Source: Capitella teleta (taxonomy: Eukaryota; Annelida; Polychaeta; Capitellidae). Taken from it: a DNA stretch of 64,000 nt. The stretch spans positions 64,081 to 128,080 of the forward strand of contig KB310466.1 of assembly GCA_000328365.1 (NCBI GenBank). Direction: 5' to 3'. The notes under the pieces are model-generated. The model saw nothing but the letters and a program-made list of their open reading frames with translations, was not told the DNA's origin and ran no database searches. The position numbers and the translations under genes were made by a program. How positions within the stretch are numbered: the stretch's first letter is position 1; every line of letters starts with the position of its first letter. Positions 1 through 23,200 of the stretch are shown piece after piece.

Positions 1-145
1 TCCTGAAAATGACTATACTAAAAAGTACGTGTACCCTCAAGTGCACACCATGCGCTTAATCATAATTATGCATCAATTTATAAAATTATATAATACCATT
101 CCAGCTAATGCCCAGCCTATGTATAACCCAGTCTGTTCCTCACAG

Positions 146-9932
<9,787 letters not shown>

Positions 9933-10565
9933 GCGACCAACTGTAACGCGTTCTATATGCGGAATGGTGCAAGAAATATGGAAGGCTAAACTTGTGAAAT
10001 AGTTTTACAGAACAGGGCATATAGGAGGTGAAATAGTTGATGAAATCCATTGGTTCCGGCAACATTTGGCCCGGCCATGGTGAGTTTCCAAAGCGCTCTA
10101 AAGACTTTTCAGTTGGAGATTTCAAATGGTGCTAGACAAATTTGTCATTCAACTGTGATCAGTATATATATTCTTTATGTGTTTGTATTGTGCATGTAGC
10201 GAACACTTCTGTTTTTTTTTTTTCTTTTGCCTTTGTTCTACTCAAATCCTTCACTCTATAACTATATTCTTTTATCTTCCTCTTTCGTGTTGTTTGATCT
10301 TCTCTCTCTCTCTCTCTATTTTTCAAGTCATTTTTCCCTCTTAGAAGGTTACTTCCAGATTGTTTGCAATGAATGTTGTCTGTTGTTTTCAAATGTTGTT
10401 TTCAAATGGTGCTACTGTTTACAATTTTTACAAAACTTTTTATCAGCCGATACCACTGCCAAAAGTGTATCTTAGATATTTTACATTTAAATTCATATAT
10501 TTTTATATATAACCGAATTGTCTGTCATAATTATGCATGTGCTGACGATTGTAACAATAATTTAG

Positions 10566-10571
10566 ATTAAA
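10566..10571 (+). promoter_or_regulatory. Probable collagen poly(A) signal (ATTAAA)
   Basis: ATTAAA lies about 630 bp past the collagen stop codon. It is the common variant of AATAAA and the best candidate I see on the + strand before the convergent receptor gene begins. Confidence 0.45.
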
Positions 10572-10678
10572 CCAGTGACTTAATGACTTAGTTAATGTAG
10601 AGCTAGTGCGATGTGACTTTGATTTTGCTTGCTGCAAAGAAAAAAAATCCTGGCCAGGAATGATTTCGTGTTGTGATT

Positions 10679-10684
10679 TTTATT
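10679..10684 (-). promoter_or_regulatory. Probable receptor poly(A) signal (AATAAA)
   Basis: AATAAA on the minus strand, about 130 bp past the receptor stop codon (10815-10813). With the + strand ATTAAA at 10566, this puts the two convergent 3' ends within about 100-150 bp of each other, so the transcripts may overlap. Confidence 0.55.
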
Positions 10685-10812
10685 TTTCCCTATAACAAAA
10701 CGTTACCAAACAACTGAAACAAGAAAATTTTTTGTAGCAAAAAGCCTGAATCCATTCAGCATAGTGGCATGGTAAGCAACCCTCTTACCCCAAGTAGAAT
10801 GCAAACAAATGT

Positions 10813-11209
10813 CTAAATAACAGAGTCATTGCTCTTACACGGTACGCATCTCCGTAGAACACTGGTGAATAATTGACCAATTTCGGCCATGCACAGGTTT
10901 TCCTCTTCACGGGTGACCATGTATTCGGTCTTGGCCGAAATGAACACTTGCATGTCCTAAATGCATAAAATAAATAGAAAAATTCATGCATTGTGGTTTC
11001 ACTTACTCTGTTGCCACTCTTCCAATTTGTAACCTTGACTGATTGGTAGTCCAGCTTTGAAAAAGTCATCCCAGACTCGTGGAGGGCTTTGACTAGTGAT
11101 AAAATTTCTTTCGCAAGAATGAGAGCATCCTTGGGAGTAGGAGGACTGCTCCCAACCAGAATGCTCCGCAAAGTACAGTGGGCGGACGTCGTAGAACACA
11201 AAGCAAGAT
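10813..11209 (-). other. Receptor cytoplasmic tail with a protein-kinase-like fragment
   Basis: Exons 11007-11209 and 10813-10956, ending at TAG (10815-10813). The tail reads [49 protein letters not shown] and then [16 protein letters not shown]. This follows the layout of a kinase C-lobe from helix D through helix E, a degenerate catalytic loop (FSK where HRD is expected) and helix F. There is no N-lobe and no DFG. A pseudokinase remnant or adaptor-docking tail is my inference from the pattern. Confidence 0.55.
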
Positions 11210-14200
11210 CTGGAAACTCATGTAAATAATCAAAGCTGGGTAGAAATTGGAAACGTACTCTTCAAGTTGTATTGGTCTGAGGAACGGTAATTAATGGACT
11301 TAGAGTAGCTGTTCTCGAGATTCTTCTTCTTTCGTTGAATTTTGATGGAGGAAATGGTGTAGAGGAGAGGGTTGATGGCGCTGTTGAGAGGTAGCAAGAA
11401 GACCACGACCCACGCGTACGCCACACCAGGGATCGTAGCGCCACCCAGCGCAGCCATCCCTAAATGAAGCAATCCGCACTCAGCAATGCAAATGGTCAAC
11501 AGGCAAACTCACCCATGATATTGATGGGCACCCAGCAGAGAAAGTCCGTCGCCACCACTAGAATCAGTCGCCGTGCCAGGGCTATTTCGGCACTGCTCGC
11601 CTGCTGCCGGCCTAACGCTGCATTTGCACTTCGACGAACTTCAAAGAAGATGTAACAATAGGACAAGAAGATGAACACAAACGAAGTGAAGTTCACGCCG
11701 TGGAAAATCGCCACTGAAAACTGCCAACCTGCCGGCGTCTCATTTGTGATGTGTAGGGACAAACAGACACCCGAGCGAGCATAGAAGTCGCCGCCACCCC
11801 CAAAGTAGCCAATGGGCAGCACAGGCAGCAGAGCTATGAGCAAGGCAAGCGCCCACACAGCACCTACGCACATCTTCGCACGGCGCATGCCAAAGCGAGC
11901 CCCGTGCAGAGGAAAAACAATCTTGTAGAATCGGTCGGCAGATATGACACACAGTATGAACACAGATGACTCACTGGACACTGTGGCTATTATGCCCAGC
12001 AGCGTACACATAACACTGTGCTGCCAGGCATCAGCGTGCTCAATGTAGTCACCCATGTAATGGACATCGACCGAGGCCAGCACTACCATGTACAGCCCCA
12101 TGAGGAAGTCAGCAAGGGCTAAGTTGATCACACAGAAGGAGTAGACCGTCATCTTTTCCCTGGCTCTCCACGCTAGTACAAAGAGGTTACAGATGAATGC
12201 CATTAGACCGAGTGTCCAGAGGAAGGCCTTGAGAACAGCGTTGCTCATCAGGTCTTCACACGAACTGAACTCATCTGGCGGAGGGAAGCAGTTCTCGATC
12301 TGCGGTACATAACAGCAGTGCTTGTAATAGTCGGTCGACAACCAGCGCAGTTCATCCAGTTTACTCAGGCAACTCGACGCCATGCTCAGACGAGGATTGA
12401 TAGTCAGGTTCAGCTTCTCCAGCACATTTAGGTTAACAAACGCGTCAGAATGAACTTCGCTCAGTTGATTGGAGGTCAAATCCAGAGACCGAAGCATGTC
12501 AAGGCCCTCAAAGGTATTCGCATGTAATACACTAAGCCCAGCATGCGATATTTGCAAAGCAGGCAGCCGACTGAGGCCCAAGAAAGCCCCAGGTTGAACT
12601 TCGCTCATCAAAGGATTTCCCTCAAGCCTCAACGTCAGCAAATTACCAAGACCAACAAAGGTCTTTGTTCGGAGTATAACAAGACTGTTGAAGGATAGAT
12701 CGAGAAGATAAAGATTCCTGAGCTGTGTAAAGCACTGTGCTGGAATATCTGCAATAAGGTTCCTCTTCAGAATCAGCTCACCGAGGTTTTCAAAAACCGA
12801 GAATGTCGAATCTTTGATATCTGAGATGGAGTTATTGGAAAAGTCCAGTTTGCGGGCTTGGGATGCCAGATTTATCGGCAGTCTTGTCCATTGACCACCC
12901 GGACATAGAATAACCAGGCCCGTGCACTGACATCCTGACGGACAATGGAAATCACAAAGCCATTCATCGTCGCCCTGTGGACATTCTCTTTGCCCGTTGC
13001 ATCGATTGCTCAAATGTGTACATATCTTGGAACCACGGCACTTGTAAAGGCCAGGGCAGTGATATTGATCTGTTGATTATGATAACTCCAAATGATGATA
13101 AAAAACTTGGCAATCATGCATGCGTACTGACCACAGTCAATTTCGTCCTCTCCATTCAGACAATCATCTAAGCCATTGCACACCATTTGTGGAGGAATGC
13201 AAAAAGAACTAGGGCACTTGAGAAATTCAGTCGGACAGGGCCAATCGCCTGAAAGACGAGAAGTTTTGAAATGTGATCACAATTATGAGTTCGCACCCAC
13301 GGCAATCACGCAAATGAGAATTATCTCTGCACCCAATGTTTCGACCGTATTGGGATTTCCTCATTAAACATTTGTTTGTTGAATTCACGAATGTTCCATC
13401 GCTGCATTTGATGTTTCCGTCATTGATAATGGTGTCTGGAGTCGAGAAATGCACCAAACAATTGTAATAAGTTGAAACAGAATACCCTACTTTGGAAGCA
13501 GGTCAGAGGAGACATTGTGAAATGTTCACGGTTCTTGTTATCAAAGTCTGTACCACCCAAGCTAAATCCCATAATAGGTAAGCGTTCCATAGATGTAAGA
13601 GTGCCTTCATCAGTGGCCCACACGCGTGGATAGCTATTCTGAGACTTTTCACAATGACACCTGTAAAACTCAATTGATTACTGCGTTTGAATGTTTTTGA
13701 TAAATTCATATCTCACAGTGTCTCGTGCTCATTGCAAGCTTTATCCAAAGTGCATTTACAACCGTCCAATTTCGGATCTTGCCACAAAACTCTTTGTCCA
13801 TTGACATCGACCCAGAAATCGTCCTTCAGACCACCGAGAACAGCTTTGCACTCAATTCTCACGAACTGCGTACAATTGAGACTTTGATGCTTCAGTGCCT
13901 TGAGTTGCTTAGCTGTCAGTCCATGGTAATTCACAGTTCTGTTATACGGGTTAGCTTTAGTGTAACCAGCTATGTATATTCTGTCTTCACTATCATGATG
14001 AATAACCGTCTGGACTGTATCCTTCTTTGACATGTCACAACTGACCTTGAACGGATCTAGAAATGCAACAACGTCAACTAAAGACTGTTGGGATCCTGAG
14101 GTGACTTTACCGCTCTCTCCGGGATTAATCAAGTATCTTCCACTTTCATTTCTGCCTTCCATTCTCCAATGAGCACAAGTGGGCTGTACGACTGATTGCT

Positions 14201-17200
14201 GGCATTGTGATCCCTCATCTTCACCTAGCCAACCTTTGCAATCAACAATCCCATCGCACCTACCATCGAATGCAGAGAGTACAGAAGTGGAAATTTTCAA
14301 TTTGCAATAACTCACTCCTGATTCTTGGGAATGCATGTGCCATCAAAACACTGGAAGGCCACGTCAGAGTTGCATTGATCTATGAAGGGAAGTCGAAGCA
14401 TGAGTGTGGAAGAATCAATGCGATGACATCATTACCACATTTAAGCTCATCAGAGCTGTCCACACAATCAACAAGAAGATCACATCTTTTCTCAATAGCA
14501 ATGCACTGTGCATTCGAGCACATCCACTCATTGGACATATTACACGGTGGGCGATCTATTTGATTAAATTTACGATTACAGAAATAACTAATTGCATATC
14601 AACAAACAGCAGTTAATTTCATCCGATCTGTCGTCACAGTCGTCATGGAAATCACAATACTGTGTCATAGATATGCACTTTCCATCTTGGCATTGGTAAC
14701 TAACATCGGTGCAACGTTGTTGTTCTGTGGAACGTTAAAACATATAAGTCAAAAAGAATTTTTTTCCAAGTTACCATCACGACAATTGTTTTCATCTGAG
14801 CCTTTGAAGCAATCCGATTTTGAGTCACATACAACCTGGCTCAGGATATACTCTCCCGAAGAACAATTGTATAGTCCAGTAGTTTGCTTATCTGTTGCTG
14901 GGTCAGATATTGGGAGCAATGGTTCAAGACTGGTCTCTGCAAAACAAAACAAGCTTTTATTGTGAGAAGATAAATGCCGTTGGCAAATAGTACCATTTTC
15001 ATGGATGTTAACAGCACATAGATATTGATGCACTTGGTCATAAGCACATGGAATGTCTCTCCAGGTACGCGTTGAGTATAGGTTGGTTAGTTCTATCATG
15101 CTACACTGCTCGTTGCCTGCTCCATTTGGCTCATTGAATTGGTTGGCACTTTGACTGGAGGTAAATGCCCAGTCAGTGTATACAACTGGTGAGCCATCCG
15201 ACCATCTCCATGATGACTCGAATTGGTTGAGGCCTATCACAAGCCAAGCCAACCGTGTTTTGTAGCAGATTATATGTTTCTGACTCACCAATGAAGGACT
15301 TTGTTGAGTTGGTCTTCCATTGAGTTGTCAGCATGTAGTGCAAAAATGTCATTTCTTCCGACTTCAAAATGCTGACTAAGTGACCTCCATTGGTCAAGGC
15401 CTGGCATGTTGTCTCAGCCTCCTGCCATGTTATCGATTTACGTTTAGACTTACCAAATAAGTAGCACCGCTTTTCAAATAAAATCCACTCCCGTGCATTC
15501 GGGCAATCTTTGAAAACAAACCCCGATTTCATTCAATTGTGTGATATTCAAGATTACAAACCAGTTGAAGGCCCGAATGCAGAGAAATCAACAGGTAATG
15601 TGTATTTTCTCTGCTCATACACTGCCATGAACCCCATGGGCAGTTATTTGAAAGTCCGTCTGCAATTCCACCTGAAGTTTCTCCCAGCTCGAATATATGA
15701 CAGAAACTGGTGGTTTGGCGTTGCAATATCTGCAATATGATACACGAACACCCAAATTTACTCAACAACATAGAGTGGGTCACACATAGTCTATTTAATT
15801 CCATGTTCAAAACAAAACTTTTAAATTGGTTAAAATTGATCAAGAATTACCAAAAATAACTACATGGTATGCATTGACTAACTTATTCTGTACCCATTTA
15901 TGCGAAGACATCAAATGAAAGGTCAATTTTGGATGAGTGAGGAACATTTAAATGCGAGTGTTGTGTGATCTCGAAGATAGTTAAATCAAATGAGCCCCTG
16001 AACGATCATTATGCAATATCATTTGTTGCGTGGCGCTTCAATACAAACTATCTGCTTCGTTTTGATTTAAAGAAATGAACATTAGTGCTACAATCAAAAC
16101 AACATCACTCACAAGCAAACAAAAAGTGCAAATGCCATGCCTTGTTCATGCGTTCAATCAAGCCTATCCATGGTCCGGGGGGCCCGGGGAATGTTGGGTG
16201 CCCTTTTAGCCCACTCTGCATACATGTATTAACATGAAGAAATCTAACCTGCCGATCACTGATGGCGTTCCCTGGAGGTCAAAGTCAGTGATTATAACAA
16301 CATCGTTGTTGCAATCGTTGACAAAATCTTCATAAACGTCAAACTCTTGGAACGTCAGCTGGATGTACAATCCTTGAGTGACCTGAATGATCCACGAATA
16401 CCTGCAGAAACAATAAGTGAGAGTGCATTAAAACTGATTCAAGCAGCACTCCCACCTTTCATTCGTGGCATAAGCTGCAGGAAATCCACGTGAGACCAAG
16501 ATTCCACACGCATCACGGCAGTTATGGCGATTTTCTGAGATTTGTACTCCACAGCCGGGACATTCTGCCACAGGCAATAACACCCCAGTTAATTACATGT
16601 AAAAGTCAGATCTAACCTGAGAATTTAACTCTCCCAGTAACTCCATAATGACCATCTCTTGTATCCTGTAATATTCTTGAACAAGATGACAATTTCAATG
16701 CCAGGTAGTTAGTATTTGAACTGAGGAAAGTGATGTTCTCAATCCTAATTCCATTTCGTCTGTGATCAAAATCATGTTTGCTATAAAAAGCTGTAGCAAC
16801 GTCTTCACATGATCCTTGATCGACCTCGTCACAACCATCCTGAAAGGGAACATTGAAGCCGTAGACGCTAAGATAATTATTCCCTGTCTTACTTTGACAG
16901 ATTCTACTGGATCTGCTAGTTTGAATCCAGAAATATTGAGCATAGCATACTGGTCTTCGGGAGCTATAATTTTCCACGAACAATCTAAATCCTCGCCATA
17001 GTAAAACGGGTAGCGTGGACTAGATATTGATTCCTCGGAAGTTAAAGTTTGGGTGCAAATGACATCTGGGATAAATACACAATAGGATTATCGGAATCAC
17101 CAGGTTCAGTCTTACCATTTGGTACGACGAGAGTGCATCGAGGTGTGATTGTCACTTGGTTAGCAATAACACCGGACGAATTCAATGCCGCTACATCTAG

Positions 17201-20200
17201 GTAACACTGATCTCGCTCTTCGCACACATGAAGCACACTGAGAAGGTTTTCCTCCCTTATCCTGAGATAATATGCGGCAGGAGATGGGAGTTCGCTTGAA
17301 TACGCCATGTGCAGAATATTCCCAACTGGACAGGTAAGCTTGGTGATACCACTTTCAATTTCAACGTTAACTGCACAAACGGGAAGTTATTATGTAATTT
17401 TACACCACAGATAATCATATAGCATACCTTGACTTCCTCCGATCACTAACACTTCACACAGAGAAATTGATCCAGTGCTTGGAAATGCAATCTCAAAATA
17501 ATACTCAGAGAAATTGTAAGTCTTAATTGTGTCACAAATCAGTGTGTGGACTGGATACTCCGGGACAAACTCTGTTTGTGGTTGGCAGGTAATTGGGTAT
17601 CCAGAAAGCTCTTGGGAAGAGTTGGAAACACCCACCAACAGTTCACCTGAAAGTAACATTGAGAGGTAATGTGACTTTAATGCTGCTAGTAGATTACATT
17701 ACCTCGTTCTCCAAAGACTTGGACTTCGCAGATGTGCAGCCATTGCACCTTGGGTATGACCAAAGTGACGTAGCGTCCTCGCATTGGAGTTACACACTCC
17801 AGGTACAATGTTGCTCCAAATGGGAAAGTGTCGTCAAATTCGAGGCAGAGTTCAAAGCTGAATGGATCAAAATTCTTCTGAGTTTCATCAGAGAAATTCT
17901 GGCCAATTCGGATTTCAAACGTATCCAATCTATCCCCTGAAGTATTATGGCTAGTGTAAGTTTCCGTTATTTGGAACCTAAAATCACAACACACCCACCA
18001 CAGCAATCTCCTCTGTTTGTAATCGCAACCATTGTGACGATTTTGGCCATCCCTAGATCTACCATCCACCATGGATTTTCAACAAGTTCCTTTGTGTGCG
18101 AGCACCTAAGCATAATGATTAGCATACGTGAAATTTGCAAAATATCAAGTCACATACGAGCCTCCTTCAGCATAGTTAGTAAGGGTGATCCCGTCATTAG
18201 CCAACCAGCTCTTCCCTCCCCAACCAGAGCTGATAGTGTAGGTTTGACGGCGAAAAGCCAAATTCCCTGAAACATTATAACTGTATCGAAGCAATAATCC
18301 ACCCTTATAAATTTACATCCAAATCCCACTCCTGTTTGGAAAACTGTAGTATGGGCCTCATAGTCGCCTGTGATCATCATCGCCCGCCACCAAGTTGAGT
18401 TGTCTAATTGAGTCACAGAGCAAGTGCGGTCATCTCTGTCGAGAGCTTTATCTGCCGAGTTGTCCAAATACGTAGAGCTCTGGTGTGGAGAGTCGATGAG
18501 GCTGCCTAAAACAGCTCTTGAACTGTTGTTACGCAAAAATAGATTCCACTCACCATAATTGCGGTAACATCCCAATAAGTCAATTCTCAGGCAAGGGCTT
18601 TGGTGATAAGATCTCACATGTAATATCAGAAAGGTGCTGGAAAAATGGTACATGAAGTTGTGTCTTTGTGGGGTCGTTATTGTCTTGTTGTTGGTGAAAA
18701 TCTGTCCAAGTTGATTATAGGATTCATGAAGCATTATTTATGCAAATATGATGTCTTGCCTTTGGGTACCCTGTTTGTTCCTCATACCACATAATTTGGG
18801 ATTCCCAAATTCCATACTGAAGGGAAAATTCAGTCACAACACCCAAGTTGTATCTGCTACCTTGGATCAGTATGCCTTCTAAATGACGCGGATAAAGTAA
18901 ATTCATCTGAAAGAAAAGTTACATAAGGCACATTATTTAGAATGAGAGGCTCCATACTACACCTTGAGGTATATTCCTTCTTTTGAAGGAGCCGAACACC
19001 ATGCATTTGGTCCGTACAGAAGAATATTCAGAAGCCGATCCATATTACCGTCTTGGTCTACGTATCGAGGATCCATATCAGTTTCTAAGACTTGATTCAA
19101 TAGAGGCTTTCCACAGTTCCCAAGGCCTGTGAAGCCAACTTGCATATATAGCATTTACAGATAAGAATACAATCATATACCTTCGACATATACTTGAACC
19201 TCGCAAATTTCCATACATTTATCATAGTCTGCTTTCTGATCAGCTAATTCCGATTCCAAATGCACAAGATTCATAATCGTCACGTATTGTCCTTCAAGGG
19301 GCTGGACGCATTCGACAAGGCCGAATTCAGCTCCGCCAGCTGTGACATTGTAACCACAAACTCTGCTTCTACCGTGTAAAAAGGCATCTTTGTCGATTGA
19401 AATAGCCACGTCGAACAATCGCAATGCACACACGCCATCTGTAAGTAAGGGCATGAGTAGAGCTGGACATACACATTATGAGTTTACCTGAAATGGTTCT
19501 TCGAATGCGAACACCGTGCACTGTGTATTTGGATTGCAGGTCGATCTGCCACCAAGCTTTCTGGTCACTCTGTTTACTGCAAGTTTCTATAGAGAGCGTG
19601 TAATACGTGTTTTCATTCTGATACAATGATCATATTACCAACCTGTCAGTCCATCGTTCGCTAGATATGAATCTGTACCACTTAATTGCCGCGACGGCAT
19701 GCCTTGACCAATGATCTTAAGTTGTGACCATTTATCTGTTCAAAGTACAGTGCATATATATCGAGCATCCTGAGTTTGAAGTAGAACACTCATGAATAAG
19801 TAGTTAGGTGGCATTGTTGAAAACAAACAAAAACAATCATTATTAGAAGAAGAAATTTGGAAGAAAGCTTCAAAGAAGACAAACAAACAATGAAAAAAAA
19901 ATGACGATTGTTGAAAATTGCGTGATTTTGCTTTGCATTTTATGACAAAAAGCAGCAACAATTTGCTCATCAGTACAAAAACGAAACTAAACAACAAATA
20001 GTACTTGTAGTAGGAACTAAAACATTTACTAGAATGTGGTGCTAGATTAGGTTACCTGGGCATTCAGCAATGTCACACGTCACTTTTAAGCCTTTTACAT
20101 AACACCAAGGAGAACTCTGTATTTCTAGGGGAATTGTGTTTCGGCAATGGTTGTCTTCTAAGCCGACATGGTCAAAATGTTCATCCAATCCTGTAGGACG

Positions 20201-23200
20201 TCGAGCAAGAGACCACTGCTCGCAAGGACCTCTTGCGGTCACATTGGCTCCTCCCCGATAGTAAAACCCGCGATCAATTACATTGTAACAGCCATGAATA
20301 TCTGTAATAATGGACACAGAGAAAATGTGATGCCTCACATGAGAACGCAATTTACGTACCATTGGGAGAATAATAACACAGCTGGATCGTGGCAAGAATT
20401 TCATCGCCATTGGTCAATGTGAAATATTCCTCTTCAAATGACATGTGCTTGATTCTCTGGCATTCCGATCCAACCTACAAACATTGATTTTCAAAATCTA
20501 ATTCCATGTAACAAACATAGACTGCAGTGAAGGATATTTGACACAATCATGCATGTGACGTAATGACTCCAATATATTACAATTCTAATTAACATTGTTA
20601 ATTGTTTTAAAGTTGTGTCAAAAGTGTCAAGTTCCATAGATTAGTGTCAAACATATTGAATTATCTACTTGATATCAGTAGTTGGCAACACCACCTTAAT
20701 TAAAGCAAATGAGTGATCTTTTGGGAGATTGATTTCCTCGTTCGCTGGGCCATCATCTCTGCAGCACAAGTCTAATTCCCGGTTTCCATTTAACGGAACA
20801 TTATTCACATAGAGTTCAAAATCTTGGGTCAAATTCATTTTAGTAGCAAGAAATCCTGAAAGAAAGATGTCATATTAGAATCCTCAGAATGATAGCAAGA
20901 TCTTACCTTTGGGACATGATGGATCAATATAGATGAGACAGAAGCTACCATTGGACCATTCAAAGTTTCTCTTCTCTCCAAGAAAGTTCTGCTTTATACA
21001 GAAATTCAATGTTTCAAATGTGTCCCCATGTGGACCAAGAATTCTGTGTGGAATAGATCGATGGAATTTCAGCACGCCAGATGTTTTGATCTTCAAGGTG
21101 AGTGACCCAGGTGACCATAACGACAGACTTGCATTAGGGCATCCAAGCACTGACTCAATCAATCCAAAATTGCCTTCCGGCCAGCCTATAGTTATGAACA
21201 ATGAGCAATCCAGCTGAGATTTTAGTCATTTCACAAACCTTGCATTGGAACCTCTGAACATGAGTCGTAACCAAAGCAACACACCTTTTCTGAGTCAGAG
21301 CACAAATCTCCTGAGTACTGGAAGTTGGAACAGCAAGATTTGTACACACAGAAACCCTTCTGTTCTTCACATCTTCTGTCGTCTAATTTTATTTGGTCCT
21401 CTGTGATGTCTGTAAATGAGACCACCATAAACAAATTGAAAAAGTCTCAAATATATTCAGTATTCGAAGACACAATCTTGCCCGATACCCCATATATTAA
21501 TATAATTATGATAGCTAACTTCTTTGTTGTGAGTTTAAGAAGTTTCTTTAAAAAAAGAGAGACCCTTATCAAGAGGCTGATAAGGCAAATTTGAGCTGTT
21601 GAGACTTCGTTATGGGGGCATAAAGGGATCTAAGTCTCTGAGACAACCTATTACCTCTCTTGATGTCTGAGGCTTATAACGTTAGTGGACCTTGAACCAA
21701 ATCCAGTCCGGGGCCAGGGCTTTCATCCCTGGCCTTGTAGATTACATTCGCTCTAATTCCCTTCGTGATGGGCAGGTCAGGACATATAAGCTGGCCCATG
21801 AGCGAATGGGAAAATCGTCAGTTACAGAAAAAAGTATGCTGTTGGGTGCTGACCTATCAGAGCGTAATTCTCTTGTTATGTCAAATATCAAATATCGGAA
21901 ATATACGTTGATGATTAATAGTCCAAAATCGATTATCAATTATCTCGCATTTTGACAAAATGCCGACCCCTGCTTCACTCAAATTGATCACGTGATTTTC
22001 GGGAAAATTTAATGCTTGCTATTTTTATCAAGAAAGCTAATCTATATTCAAGCCAAATTTCAACTTTCTGTGATAACGCGATCTACGTTAGGCCGAGAAC
22101 TTCTCGAACAATCCTCGTATAATTCACTGATAAGAAGTGTGAGAGTGCTTGGTAAATGCGCGACTGTGTGCGAGGATTACTTGGTATCAGAAGTGAATGT
22201 GAGTATATGTTGTGCAATGTGCATACTTTGAAATTTTGAATTAGGGCAATATGTATGCGAAGTGACTCCGTTTACAGCAGTTATTTTCCGGAAACCCCCC
22301 GAACCTTAACGTATCACAGAGCGTGAATTTGGCTTTCCCTGGCGGTTTAATTCAAATCGCTGCCAATGTTTTGATCGACCCTTAGCGGAATTTTTTCAAA
22401 AAAAGGGGCAAAGTAATTCCAAACTTAGGTATTCGCTAAATCTTGTAAACTAAAAAAATAATCGATCATCTATATTCCATGCAAATATTTTTTTTTTTGT
22501 AAGTTTGTTTTGTAAATAACTATAAGTTTGGATTATTATAATTATATGCTTCTAATCTATTTCGGCTTTATTTATTTTGCAAAGCAGTTTTTTCAGTACA
22601 AAATTACTTTATTATATCTGTCTTTTCCTTTAATATTTGGGTTTCCATCAAACTCTCGTACTTTCATTAAACATAGTTATCCTTACTTCACAGAGATAGT
22701 GTATATAGCACTTACTATTGTAACTTATCATATGCATAGACTATAAACATGTACAGCTTAATTCGGCAATAAATGCCAGTTGAATCACTGTTCAAACTTC
22801 AAAGCTAACATCGATGCTGATGTGGATGCAACTCTACACTTATTATGGTAGATATATCGATGACAAATTGTCTCTCATTCATGAAGGAAAATACTAGCTG
22901 TTTTATTACGTGATCCATATTCGCACGCCTTATTTTTCTCTTATTCCTTGTATGTGTTTTGAACCATCGGGTTAGATTTCATTTCCATGCAACCCTTTTG
23001 TATTCTACGATTGCCTCTTTATTCCTCGCGCGCACCTGGCGGCTTCAAACGCTCATTGCCCAAAACATCTGCTTGAAACTCAGAAGCGCCTCCACCCGAG
23101 AAGTTTTGATAATCACAGCGTAAAATACATTGCTCTTGCCTGCGTTGAACAGCGCTTAACTTGGATTCAAATCGTTGCCATCTTTTAACTAGTACGTCCG

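Larger units (their letters stand above)
9933..10812. other. Collagen/receptor tail-to-tail 3' UTR interval
   Basis: No coding sequence is seen between the collagen stop and the receptor stop. It contains T-rich stretches, a short (TC)n run at about 10294-10318 and the two poly(A) signals listed separately. The open frames here are low-complexity. Confidence 0.7.
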
